The notes beneath the pieces are model-generated. The model was not told where the DNA came from. It was given only the letters and a program-made list of their open reading frames with translations, and did no database searches. Shown piece by piece: positions 1-7,832 of a stretch of 33,941 nt of DNA. The position numbers and the translations under genes were made by a program. Numbering within the stretch: position 1 is the stretch's first letter; every line of letters starts with the position of its first letter. Origin of the DNA: Sphingorhabdus_B arenilitoris (lineage in GTDB: Bacteria > Pseudomonadota > Alphaproteobacteria > Sphingomonadales > Sphingomonadaceae); contig NZ_JBHSDH010000032.1 in NCBI RefSeq assembly GCF_042651485.1, positions 1 to 33,941 on the forward strand, given 5' to 3'.

Positions 1-27
1 AAAATCAGTCAAATCAAAACGTCCCAT
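1..27 (-). CDS. IS5-family transposase, N-terminal fragment cut by the window edge
   Basis: Nine codons are visible, ATG at 27-25 through position 1, reading MGRFDLTDF. IS5-family DDE transposases commonly open with a close variant of this peptide, followed by a Trp and a PLLP motif, so the family call rests on a short but characteristic stretch. The ribosome binding site AAAGGAG (36-42) sits 8 bases upstream. The catalytic DDE residues lie outside the window. It is transcribed in the same direction as the gene it interrupts, so readthrough from the catabolic operon could feed it. Confidence 0.7.
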
Positions 28-101
28 TACCCAGTCTCCTTTCGCAAAAAGACTGAATCAGATATTACGCTTCTTGGGAATCCCTTTTATGAGTATGTGA
101 C
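1..101 (-). mobile_element. Left-edge part of an IS5-family insertion sequence
   Basis: On the minus strand the fatty-acid gene runs normally to its Ile-Leu codons near 103-108 and then stops resembling its family. Within about 75 bases there follow a strong ribosome binding site (AAAGGAG, 36-42) and an ATG at 27 opening a frame that reads MGRFDLTDF. That is the usual beginning of IS5-family transposases. The tetramer CTAG at 102-105 lies exactly at the junction, and some IS5-family groups favour such targets, so it may be a target duplication. The stretch 1-101 would then be the upstream terminus and 5' leader of the element. Only this end is in the window, so the matching terminal inverted repeat and second target copy cannot be seen. 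Confidence 0.75.
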
Positions 102-1302
102 CTAGGATCGCGCCCGGCTTGCAAATGCTGTCCAGCTTTCCAAAAACCTCCTTCTTCACCTCCATGCTTTCATACACGGCCTCGATCACCAAATCGCAAT
201 CGGCAAGGTCATCCATCGAAAGACTGGGGGTGAGCAGGCCCATCATGCCCTCAACCTGTTCAGCCGTGAAGCGGCCCTTAGCGGCGCTGGCTTCGTAATT
301 TTTGCGGATCACACCGACGCCGCGATCAAGATTTTCCTGTGCCATTTCGACGATGGTAACTGGGATACCTTTGGCTAGAAAATTCATCGATATGCCGCCG
401 CCCATCGTGCCTGCACCAATGACACCGACTTTTTTAATGTCGCGCAGGGGCAAATCTTTGGGCAGGCCGTCAATCTTTGCGGCTTGCCGTTCGGCGAAGA
501 AAATATGCCGCTGCGCCGCCGATTGGCTGCCCATCATCAGCTTCATAAACTCGGTCTGTTCAAAGGCCATGCCTTCATCAAAGGATAAACGCGTGGCCGC
601 CTCAACACAGGCAAGGTTGGCGTAAGGGGCATCGAAGCCTTTCCATTTGCGGGCATTGGCGACTTTTAATGCTTCGATGGATGAAGCATCGCCCTTCACG
701 GGCAGGTCGCGGGTGGCGCGGGGCCCCTGCGCGATCATCTCGCGGGCAAAGGCGATGGCATCTTCCGCCAGGCTTGCCTCTCCGGCGATCCTGTCCACAA
801 GGCCCATATCCTTGGCCGCAGGGGCAGGGACGGGCACGCCGCCCGAACACATATTCGCTGCTGCTTCAACGCCCACTAAACGCGGCAAACGCTGCGTCCC
901 ACCAGCACCGGGCAATAGGCCAAGCTTAACCTCCGGCACGCCCAGCATGGCCGAGGGTACGGCGATCCGGTAATGGCAGCAGAGCGCCGTTTCCAAACCG
1001 CCACCAAGCGCGGTGCCATGAATCGCGGCGATGATCGGTTTGCTCGATTGCTCCATTGCGTCGAGCGTTGCGTGCAAGCCGGGTTCCTTGGGAGCCTGCG
1101 TAAATTCGGTAATATCCGCGCCCGCGATAAAGGTGCTGCCATCGCAGCGCAGCACAATCGCTTTGACCGCATCATTGCTCAGCCCTTCTGCTACGCCGTC
1201 TTTCAGACCCTGCCGGACGTGCCAGCTCAGCGCGTTGACGGGCGGGTTGTCGACCAAAACGACAAGAACATCATCATGGATTTGGGTGGTTACGGATTGC
1301 AT
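58..1302 (-). pseudogene. Enoyl-CoA hydratase/3-hydroxyacyl-CoA dehydrogenase (FadB/FadJ-like), interrupted by an IS
   Basis: This is a bifunctional beta-oxidation enzyme that hydrates trans-2-enoyl-CoA and oxidises the 3-hydroxyacyl-CoA. The N-terminal half shows the crotonase fold, with an oxyanion-hole segment GTALGGGLE around residue 110 and PEVKLGLLPGAGGTQRLPR around 140. From about residue 295 an NAD-binding 3HCDH domain starts with VGVIGAGTMGGG. The family normally reaches about 680-710 residues. Here about 401 native residues are followed by 13 IS-encoded residues and a stop at 58, so the rest of the NAD domain and the whole C-terminal dehydrogenase domain are lost. The hydratase half may still fold. 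The start at 1302 is preferred over 1341 because AAGGA precedes it and the protein then begins like the family. It follows the serine hydrolase gene by 19 bases as the last gene of the operon. Confidence 0.85.
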
Positions 1303-1321
1303 GGAGATTTCCTTCAATTTG

Positions 1322-2527
1322 TCAGGCGGCAAGCGCCGCATAGAGCATGGTGCGAATTTCGCGGCGAATGGGGTAGGTCATGGACGGCATGAGCTGCGTC
1401 ATAAATATCATGCAGATATCTTCCTGCGGATCGACAAAAAATGTCGTCGAATACATGCCGCCCCATGAAAATTCGCCCTGCGATCCCGGGATCATCGTGG
1501 CGGCCGGATCAATATTGACGGCAAAGCCAAGGCCAAAGCCAATGCCTGCATTTTCCGCCTCGCTGAATAACGCCGTGGAATGCTGTGTCAAATCGCCGCC
1601 ACCCGGCAGGTGATTTGCGGTCATCAGCTCTAATATTTTGGGGCTGATAATCTGCGCGCCATCAAGCGCTCCGCCATTCAGCAGCATCCGGCAGAATAAA
1701 TGATAATCGGCAACAGTAGACGAAAGCCCGCCGCCGCCCGAATGGATTTTGAACCCTTTGGCCCATGCGCTGTCTGCGCCGCCCGGATCGTTGGGGATCA
1801 TTTTGTCGGTTGGGTGAAAGGCAAAGCTGGCTGTTAACCGGCTGGCTTTCGATGCTTCGACCTGAAAGCTTGTATCGGTCATGCCCAGCGGCGCGAAGAT
1901 ATGTTCGGCAAAATAATCGCCCAGCCGCTGCCCCGATATCCGCTCAACAATGACGCCCAGAACGTCGGTGGACACCGAATAATTCCAGCTGCTGCCCGGG
2001 TCAAATTGCAGCGGAATTTTCGCAAGGCCAGCGATGAAGCTGTCCGAGTCAAATTTATTCCAGCTTTCAATATCGCTGCTGCGATAGGCGGCGTCGACCG
2101 CGGTGCGTTCTTGAAAGCTATAGGTCAACCCGCTGGTATGGCGCAGCAGGTCGATGATGCGCATTGGCTGCACCGGTGGGCGGGTGTAAAATGGGATGTT
2201 GCCGCCGCCCGCAACAAAAACGCCCATATTGGCAAATTCAGGCAGATATTTGGCGACCGGATCGCTGAGCGCCGCCTTGCCTTGTTCCACCAGCTGCATG
2301 AAGGCGATGGAGGTAATCGGCTTGGTCATCGACGCGATGCGGAAAATGGCGTCCTCGCTCGTGCCAGATGTCCAGCGATAGGCGATCTCATCACCGCGCC
2401 CGATCAGCAGCGACCCGAACGGCATCCGCCCGCTATCCAGATATGTGCTTTGAATAAACGCGCCAATGCGCTCCAACCGGTCAGGCAGGAAGCCGAAGAC
2501 GGAAGGGCTGGCGGGTCCGTGCATCAT
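1322..2527 (-). CDS. Serine hydrolase of the class C beta-lactamase/esterase (EstB-like) fold
   Basis: A 401-residue penicillin-binding-protein-fold hydrolase. The SxxK motif is S66-M-T-K69, giving the nucleophile and general base. The second motif is Y183-S-V, as in EstB-type esterases rather than the YxN of true AmpC enzymes. An HSGGGG segment occupies the position of the KTG box. There is no signal peptide, so a cytoplasmic esterase or lactonase on a pathway intermediate is more likely than antibiotic resistance. Its ATG overlaps the TGA of the upstream SDR gene as ATGA, so translation is probably coupled. Family members hydrolyse diverse esters, lactones and beta-lactams, and the substrate here is not evident. 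Inside a fatty-acyl catabolic operon a role in ester or lactone opening is a reasonable guess. Confidence 0.85.
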   Translation of the reverse strand: MMHGPASPSVFGFLPDRLERIGAFIQSTYLDSGRMPFGSLLIGRGDEIAYRWTSGTSEDAIFRIASMTKPITSIAFMQLVEQGKAALSDPVAKYLPEFANMGVFVAGGGNIPFYTRPPVQPMRIIDLLRHTSGLTYSFQERTAVDAAYRSSDIESWNKFDSDSFIAGLAKIPLQFDPGSSWNYSVSTDVLGVIVERISGQRLGDYFAEHIFAPLGMTDTSFQVEASKASRLTASFAFHPTDKMIPNDPGGADSAWAKGFKIHSGGGGLSSTVADYHLFCRMLLNGGALDGAQIISPKILELMTANHLPGGGDLTQHSTALFSEAENAGIGFGLGFAVNIDPAATMIPGSQGEFSWGGMYSTTFFVDPQEDICMIFMTQLMPSMTYPIRREIRTMLYAALAA

Positions 2528-3318
2528 ACCGCCGTTTGCCCGGTCAATTGCCGCGTCACGGGATGGGAACTGGACAGACCGCCATCAACGGCGATTGCCT
2601 GCCCATTGATATAGCTTGCCTGATCGCTGGCAAGGAACAAGGCAACATTGGCCAGCTCCTCTGGCTGTGCACCCCGGCGCAGCGGGTTCAGCCGCCCTAC
2701 TTTATGCATCACATCCTTTGCCTTGGCATAATCAAATGTTGGTTTGGTCATGCCGGTTTCGGTCAGGCCGGGGCAGATGGCGTTGACCCGGACGCCGGTG
2801 TCGCTCATCTGCTGCGCCGATACCATGGCCAGGTTAATGACGCCCGCTTTACTGGCTGAATAGGGCGGGCCGCCTGCGCCCGAACGGATGCCCGCAACGC
2901 TGGCCGTCAGGATTATTGATCCGCCGTTTCCGGCATCGGCCATGACTTTTCCAGCATGCTTGACCATCAACCAGGGGCCAATCAAATTGACGCGCAGCAC
3001 CTCAGTAAAATTTTCAACGCTATTGTCGAATATCCCCTCCATACCGCCCGATATACCGGCATTGGCAAAGGCGATGTCGATCCGGCCATGGGTATCCAGC
3101 GCCAGCTTTACGATAGCCGCAACATCCTCTTCCTTGCCTGCATCCATCTGCATCGCGGCCGCGCCGTCACCGATCATCTTTGCGGTTTCCTGCACGCTCT
3201 CTGCCATATCACCCAATATCACTTTCGCCCCTTCGGCGGCAAAGCGGATGGCGGACGCGCGGCCAATGCCGCTGCCTGCGCCGGTGATGATTGCAATTTT
3301 TCCGTCCAATGCGGCCAT
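2524..3318 (-). CDS. Short-chain dehydrogenase/reductase (SDR), first of a tandem pair
   Basis: A 264-residue classical SDR. It has the cofactor motif TGAGSGIG at residues 12-19, NAG in the central strand, and the catalytic Ser-Tyr-Lys set in the SVAG...YSASK segment. It ends in the usual PEELANVALFLASD...INGQ...VDGG pattern. The family oxidises secondary alcohols such as 3-hydroxyacyl-CoA with NAD(P). The start at 3318 is chosen because the protein begins MAALDGK with the beta strand directly after it. A longer frame to 3537 only overlaps the next gene. Its ATG shares the A of the upstream gene's TAA stop (TAATG), and its own stop overlaps the hydrolase start, so three genes are translationally coupled. 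Substrate unknown. Confidence 0.9.
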   Translation of the reverse strand: MAALDGKIAIITGAGSGIGRASAIRFAAEGAKVILGDMAESVQETAKMIGDGAAAMQMDAGKEEDVAAIVKLALDTHGRIDIAFANAGISGGMEGIFDNSVENFTEVLRVNLIGPWLMVKHAGKVMADAGNGGSIILTASVAGIRSGAGGPPYSASKAGVINLAMVSAQQMSDTGVRVNAICPGLTETGMTKPTFDYAKAKDVMHKVGRLNPLRRGAQPEELANVALFLASDQASYINGQAIAVDGGLSSSHPVTRQLTGQTAV

Positions 3319-4094
3319 TATGCTCCTCCTGATATTGTGGCTCCGCCATCGCAGATGATGGTTTGTCCGGTTGTGAATGCGCCTGCCTTTGACGACAGAA
3401 AAACGACAGCACCGGCAATTTCCGGCGGTTCGCCGATGCGTTTCAAGCAGGCCATGTCGGTGGAACGTTTCAAGGTTTCGGGATTGTCGGTCAGCGCCTT
3501 TGCCATGTCGGTCCGGATCAGCCCGGGTGCAACGCAATTGACGCGCACGCCCTGCGGTCCAAATTCAACCGCCAGATTGCGCGCCATTTGCATGTCGGCG
3601 GCCTTGGAAATGCAATAGGCGCCGATGATGGGCGACCCTTTCACCCCGCCGATGGACGAAATGATCGTGATCGCGCCGGACCCGCGCTCCAGCATTTCTG
3701 GCGCTGCCATGCCGATCAGCCAATGGTTGGACAGGATATTATTGTCCATAATCTTACGAAACTGATCATCGCTAATCCCCAATGACGGGCCATAATAGGG
3801 ATTGGTTGCCGCGTTGCAGACCAAAACGGTAATCTTGCCAAAAGCGCTGCGGGTTTCATCGACCAGATTTTGCAGATCATCCTTGGATGAAATATTTGCG
3901 GCAACCGCGATAGCCGTGCCTTCGCCATATTGCGCGTTGATTTCGGCGGCGGTCGCCTCGCAGGCATCGAGCTTGCGGCTGGAAATAACGACCTTTGCGC
4001 CTTGTGCCGCCATTTCAAATGCGATGGCCCGGCCGATCCCGCGCGACGATCCCGTAATGATGGCGACATCGCCGCTCATGTCGAACAGGGACAT
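3318..4094 (-). CDS. Short-chain dehydrogenase/reductase (SDR), second of the tandem pair
   Basis: A 258-residue classical SDR. TGSSRGIG near residues 14-21 binds the nucleotide, NAA replaces the usual NAG, and the catalytic Ser, Tyr and Lys appear in SSIGG...YCISK. The C-terminus has the FLSSKAGAFTTGQ...CDGG pattern. A good ribosome binding site (GAGGAGAG) precedes the ATG at 4094. It lies 68 bases downstream of the APH-like kinase gene and is translationally coupled to the next SDR. Two adjacent SDRs of different sequence suggest two successive alcohol oxidations or two stereoisomers of one hydroxyacyl-CoA. This is inferred from context only. Confidence 0.9.
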   Translation of the reverse strand: MSLFDMSGDVAIITGSSRGIGRAIAFEMAAQGAKVVISSRKLDACEATAAEINAQYGEGTAIAVAANISSKDDLQNLVDETRSAFGKITVLVCNAATNPYYGPSLGISDDQFRKIMDNNILSNHWLIGMAAPEMLERGSGAITIISSIGGVKGSPIIGAYCISKAADMQMARNLAVEFGPQGVRVNCVAPGLIRTDMAKALTDNPETLKRSTDMACLKRIGEPPEIAGAVVFLSSKAGAFTTGQTIICDGGATISGGA

Positions 4095-4162
4095 ATTTCT
4101 CTCCTCTTTATCCTGCGGCCTTTGCCCTCATATGGCCTCGGCTATCGCTACCGCGAATGATG

Positions 4163-5236
4163 TTAGGCTCCCGCCTTTTGCGCAAACGCCCATGCGGCCT
4201 GCGCCAAGGGCGTGACGCGTTCGGACATATTTTTTGCATGGGCGCTGCTTGCTGTGCCTTCGATCACTCGTTTCTTAATGCCTTGAATGATCCCGGCCAG
4301 ACGGAAGAAATTATAGGCGAAATACCAATTCATATCGGGGATGCCGTCCCGTCCGGTGGCCGCGCAATAGCGTTCGATGACTTCCTCCAATTCGGGGATG
4401 CCCAGCGCGGCGCGGTCGAGATCCATGACGCCGGAGCGCCCTTCGTTGGGCGTCACCCAAGCCATGCAGACATAGGTGAAATCCGCCAGTGGATCGCCAA
4501 GCGTCGATAGCTCCCAATCGAGCACCGCGCGCACCTTTGCCTCATGAGCATCGAATATGGCATTGTCGATCCGGTAATCCCCATGCACCACGCTGGTCCG
4601 CGTTTGTTCCGGCATGGTTTCGGGCAGCCATTTCATCAGGCTTTCCATCTCTGGCATCGTTTCGGTTTCGGACAGGCGATATTGCTTGGTCCACCGTTCA
4701 ATCTGCCGTCCGAAATAATTCCCGGGCTTGCCAAATTCGGAAAGATCAGCCGCGTCCACATCGACATTATGGAGCGCGGCCAGCACATCAATCATTTCCA
4801 TGTAAATGGCGCGTCGTTCATCCGGGTTGCTGTCGGGCAATGCGCCGTTCCAGAAAGTACGCCCTTCGACCATGCCCATCACATAAAACATACTGCCCGC
4901 AACATCATCATCGGTGCACAGGCCATAGGGACGCGCCACCGGAAACCCGGTTGGATATAGGCCGGATATAACGCGAAATTCCCGGTCCACTGCATGAGCC
5001 GAAGGCAGCAATTTGCCGAACGGTTTGCGGCGCAATACATATTCGCCGCTCTCGGCGCTGATTTTATAGGTTGGGTTGGATTGGCCGCCGGCAAATTTGC
5101 GCACCGTGATCGGCCCTGTAAAGCCTTCCACATTTTCGGCCATCCATGCAGTCAGCTTGACCTCGTCTAGCTTATCCGCGCCTTCGGGTATAACGGTTCC
5201 GCTAAAGGCTTTTTGAGCATCAAGTGTTTCTGTCAT
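4163..5236 (-). CDS. APH-fold phosphotransferase related to the kinase domain of ACAD10/11
   Basis: A 357-residue protein kinase-like fold enzyme of the aminoglycoside phosphotransferase (APH) superfamily. The Brenner motif is H218-G-D-Y-R-I-D-N225, with D220 as catalytic base, and the metal-binding D240 lies in VLDWE. GGQSNPTYKI near residue 50 forms the nucleotide loop, and LRRKP contains the likely ATP-binding Lys. This subgroup matches the N-terminal kinase domain of vertebrate ACAD10/11 and the kinase LvaA of levulinate catabolism, which phosphorylate the hydroxyl of 4-hydroxyacyl-CoA. The start overlaps the alcohol dehydrogenase stop as ATGA. An ACAD10/11-type dehydrogenase is encoded two genes upstream, so the two halves of the vertebrate fusion occur here as separate proteins. 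Antibiotic resistance is unlikely given the neighbours. Confidence 0.85.
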   Translation of the reverse strand: MTETLDAQKAFSGTVIPEGADKLDEVKLTAWMAENVEGFTGPITVRKFAGGQSNPTYKISAESGEYVLRRKPFGKLLPSAHAVDREFRVISGLYPTGFPVARPYGLCTDDDVAGSMFYVMGMVEGRTFWNGALPDSNPDERRAIYMEMIDVLAALHNVDVDAADLSEFGKPGNYFGRQIERWTKQYRLSETETMPEMESLMKWLPETMPEQTRTSVVHGDYRIDNAIFDAHEAKVRAVLDWELSTLGDPLADFTYVCMAWVTPNEGRSGVMDLDRAALGIPELEEVIERYCAATGRDGIPDMNWYFAYNFFRLAGIIQGIKKRVIEGTASSAHAKNMSERVTPLAQAAWAFAQKAGA

Positions 5237-6321
5237 TGGTCAAATATGATGACCGACCGGGCGGCATCACCTTTCCTCATTTTATCAAAACCATCGTTAA
5301 TCTGGGCCAGCGGTATCGTCTCCGCAATGATGCTGTCGAGATCGAGCATATCGCGCAGGTAGAAATCAACAAGCCGGGGTATATCAACTGGGAAATGGTT
5401 GCCGCCCATGATTGCGCCCTGCAATTTTTTGCTGCCTAGCAGGTCCATCGCCGATAGGCCGACTTTATGGTTTAGCGGCATCATTCCCAATATCGTCGCC
5501 GTGCCGCCGCGCCGTAATATTTTGACGGCCAGCTCACCGGATTCCGGTCGGCCCACGGCTTCGATCGCATGATGCACACCGCCCTGTGTCATTTCGATAA
5601 TTTGTGCCGCCGCGTCATCCGCCAGCGCGTCGATCACATCGGTCGCCCCCAGCTTTTGCGCCAAAGCCCGTTTTTCAGGCAGCGGGTCGCAAGCGATGAT
5701 CCGGCCAGCACCGGCAATCTTTGCGGCGTTTATGGTCGCAAGCCCAACCCCGCCGCAGCCGATGACGGCAATGCTTTCGCCGGGCGTTACGTTGCAGGCG
5801 TTAAATATAGTGCCCGCGCCGGTGGTGACTGCACAGCCAATGACTGCCGCCCGGTCGAGCGGCATATCGGGGTTGATCGCAACGCAGGCATTTTCGTGGA
5901 TCAGCATCTGTTCGGCAAAGGCCGACAGGTTGAGCATTTGCGCCACCGGAGAGCCGTCCGCGCGCGTAATACGCGGCGCGTCGCTTGGTCCCCGCCGCGT
6001 TGCTGCACCAAGGCACAGCGACATACGCCCGGTCACGCAAAATTCGCATTGCCCGCAAAATGCGGACAGGCAGGTAACAACTGCATCGCCCACCTTCACG
6101 CTGCGCACTTCGCTGCCCACGGCCTCGACAATGCCCGCTGCCTCATGCCCGGCGATGGCGGGCAGGGCATGGGGATAGGCGCCGTCGATGAAATGCAGAT
6201 CGCTATGACATAGACCGCAAGCGGCGGTGCGGATTAAAACCTCATGCGCTTGCGGTTTGGAAATAACGACATCTTCTATTTCCAGCTTTTTTCCCGGTTC
6301 GACCAGAATGGCTGCTTTCAT
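5233..6321 (-). CDS. Zinc-dependent medium-chain alcohol dehydrogenase
   Basis: A 362-residue MDR-family NAD(P)-dependent alcohol dehydrogenase. Catalytic zinc ligands are C38 in CGLCHSD, H59 in GHE and a later Cys in VIGCAVTTG. Four structural-zinc cysteines lie in the CGQCEFC...SLC stretch. The Rossmann fold shows GCGGVGLATI followed by an acidic ACDP that favours NAD. The overall pattern resembles class III-like and aryl/alkyl alcohol dehydrogenases of actinobacteria and sphingomonads. It is coupled to the kinase gene by an ATGA overlap and follows the ACAD gene by 41 bases. It may oxidise a primary alcohol feeding the acyl-CoA pathway. The actual substrate cannot be read from sequence. 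Confidence 0.88.
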   Translation of the reverse strand: MKAAILVEPGKKLEIEDVVISKPQAHEVLIRTAACGLCHSDLHFIDGAYPHALPAIAGHEAAGIVEAVGSEVRSVKVGDAVVTCLSAFCGQCEFCVTGRMSLCLGAATRRGPSDAPRITRADGSPVAQMLNLSAFAEQMLIHENACVAINPDMPLDRAAVIGCAVTTGAGTIFNACNVTPGESIAVIGCGGVGLATINAAKIAGAGRIIACDPLPEKRALAQKLGATDVIDALADDAAAQIIEMTQGGVHHAIEAVGRPESGELAVKILRRGGTATILGMMPLNHKVGLSAMDLLGSKKLQGAIMGGNHFPVDIPRLVDFYLRDMLDLDSIIAETIPLAQINDGFDKMRKGDAARSVIIFDQ

Positions 6322-6362
6322 AACGGCGCTCCTCCGTTTTTGGCTTTCACCCGTCTTGCCGC

Positions 6363-7646
6363 TTAACGGGTGGCCGCCATGTCACCTGACGAAATGCGCG
6401 ATGATGGACGTCCGCCATGCTTGCCAAATTCCATCCGGGCAATGGCGCGCGCGTGCACTTCATCCGGACCATCGGCCAGCCGCAATGTGCGTTGATGGGC
6501 ATAGGCTGCGGCTAGTCCGAAATCTTCTGAAACGCCGCCGCCGCCATGCGCCTGTATTGCGTCATCAATGATTTTCAGCGCCATATTCGGGGCTTGAACC
6601 TTGATCATCGCAATTTCGGCTGCTGCGGCTTTATTGCCGACCTTATCCATCATATCGGCGGCCTTCAGGCATAGTAGCCGGGTCATTTCTATGTCGATCC
6701 GGGCGCGGGCAATCCGTTCTTCCCACACGCTATGCTCGGCGATAGTCTTGCCAAAAGCGACCCGCGACAATAGCCGCTTCGTCATTTTTTCCAGCGCCTC
6801 TTCGGCAACGCCAATAGTGCGCATACAGTGATGAATACGGCCTGGCCCCAAGCGGCCCTGCGCAATTTCGAATCCGCGCCCTTCACCCAATATGCAATTG
6901 GACACTGGAACGCGCACATCTTTCAGCTCGATCTCCATATGGCCATGTGGCGCATCGTCATAACCAAAGACGGGTAAGTGCCGAAGGATATTGACGCCCG
7001 GTGCGTCGAGCGGGACCAATATCTGTGATTGCTGCGCATGGCGCTGCGCCTCGGTATCGGTTTTACCCATGACAATCGCGATTTTGCAGCGCGGATCGCC
7101 TGCGCCCGATGACCACCATTTAACGCCATTGATGACGTATTCATCACCGTCCCGAACCATGCGGGTTTCAATATTGGTGGCATCGGATGATGCGACGGCA
7201 GGCTCTGTCATCAAAAAGGCGCTGCGGATTTCGCCGTTCATCAATGGCACCATCCATTTCTGCTTCTGCTCCGCTGTGCCATAGCGCATGAACACTTCCA
7301 TATTGCCTGTGTCAGGCGCAGAACAGTTGAACACTTCCGACGCAAAGCCGATGCGGCCCATTTCTTCGGCGCAAAGTGCATATTCCAGATTGGTCAGCCC
7401 GGGGCCTTCAAAGGCGACAGTGTCATCGACATGGGGGTGACCCGATGATGGCGGCATGAATAAATTCCATATGCCCGCCGCCTTCGCTTCCTTTTTCAAA
7501 TCTTCAAGGATCGGGATGACTTTCCAGCGGTCCCCGGCGGCATCCTGTTCCTTGTAAACAGGAACGGCGGGACGCACTTTAGCTTCGATAAAGTCGCGGA
7601 CCCGGTCACGCCAATAGCTTTGCTTCTCCGTCAGTTCGAAATCCAT
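6363..7646 (-). CDS. Acyl-CoA dehydrogenase-fold enzyme of the ACAD10/11 (LvaC-like) type
   Basis: A 427-residue flavoprotein of the acyl-CoA dehydrogenase fold. FAD and substrate segments are recognisable (FLMTEP near 150, KWWSSGAGDPRCK, LGPGRIHHCMR, QAHGGGGVSEDF). Several are very close to vertebrate ACAD10/11 in my memory of those proteins. Instead of the YEGT catalytic glutamate of ordinary acyl-CoA dehydrogenases it has A391-D-G-P-D-E-V-H398, again as in ACAD10/11. In that subgroup the enzyme acts on a 4-phosphoacyl-CoA made by the partner kinase rather than doing simple alpha,beta-desaturation. First gene of the minus-strand operon and divergent from a second dehydrogenase cluster across 186 bases. 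Assignment to the fold is certain, and the special chemistry is inferred from subgroup resemblance. Confidence 0.88.
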   Translation of the reverse strand: MDFELTEKQSYWRDRVRDFIEAKVRPAVPVYKEQDAAGDRWKVIPILEDLKKEAKAAGIWNLFMPPSSGHPHVDDTVAFEGPGLTNLEYALCAEEMGRIGFASEVFNCSAPDTGNMEVFMRYGTAEQKQKWMVPLMNGEIRSAFLMTEPAVASSDATNIETRMVRDGDEYVINGVKWWSSGAGDPRCKIAIVMGKTDTEAQRHAQQSQILVPLDAPGVNILRHLPVFGYDDAPHGHMEIELKDVRVPVSNCILGEGRGFEIAQGRLGPGRIHHCMRTIGVAEEALEKMTKRLLSRVAFGKTIAEHSVWEERIARARIDIEMTRLLCLKAADMMDKVGNKAAAAEIAMIKVQAPNMALKIIDDAIQAHGGGGVSEDFGLAAAYAHQRTLRLADGPDEVHARAIARMEFGKHGGRPSSRISSGDMAATR

Positions 7647-7736
7647 GAATCATCTTCCTCTTCTCATTAACTGTCCGATTAACTGTGTCAGAATAAAGCG
7701 GCTATGGCCAGCCCTCAAATTGGTTATCTATTGACG

Positions 7737-7762
7737 TTACGGCACGCTGCTATTGCCCGTAA
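7737..7762. promoter_or_regulatory. Inverted repeat in the divergent promoter region between two dehydrogenase operons
   Basis: The 186-base space between the divergent genes (7647-7832) holds TTACGG, 14 bases, then CCGTAA, a perfect 6-bp dyad. A further partial CCGTA copy follows in AATTCCGTATAT. Its place between two operons of the same pathway fits an operator for a TetR- or MarR-type acyl-CoA-sensing repressor, but no such regulator is encoded in the window. A dyad of this size can arise by chance. Confidence 0.35.
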
Positions 7763-7832
7763 TTCCGTATATCTTGCTTGCCAGCACCGCGTTTCTGGCC
7801 TTAGTCTGCACAACATTAGAGGAGATTGATTC

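Noticed and set aside
1322..2527. Antibiotic-resistance beta-lactamase
   Set aside because: There is no signal peptide, the second motif is YSV rather than YxN, and the gene is embedded in an acyl-CoA operon, so an esterase/lactonase role fits better.
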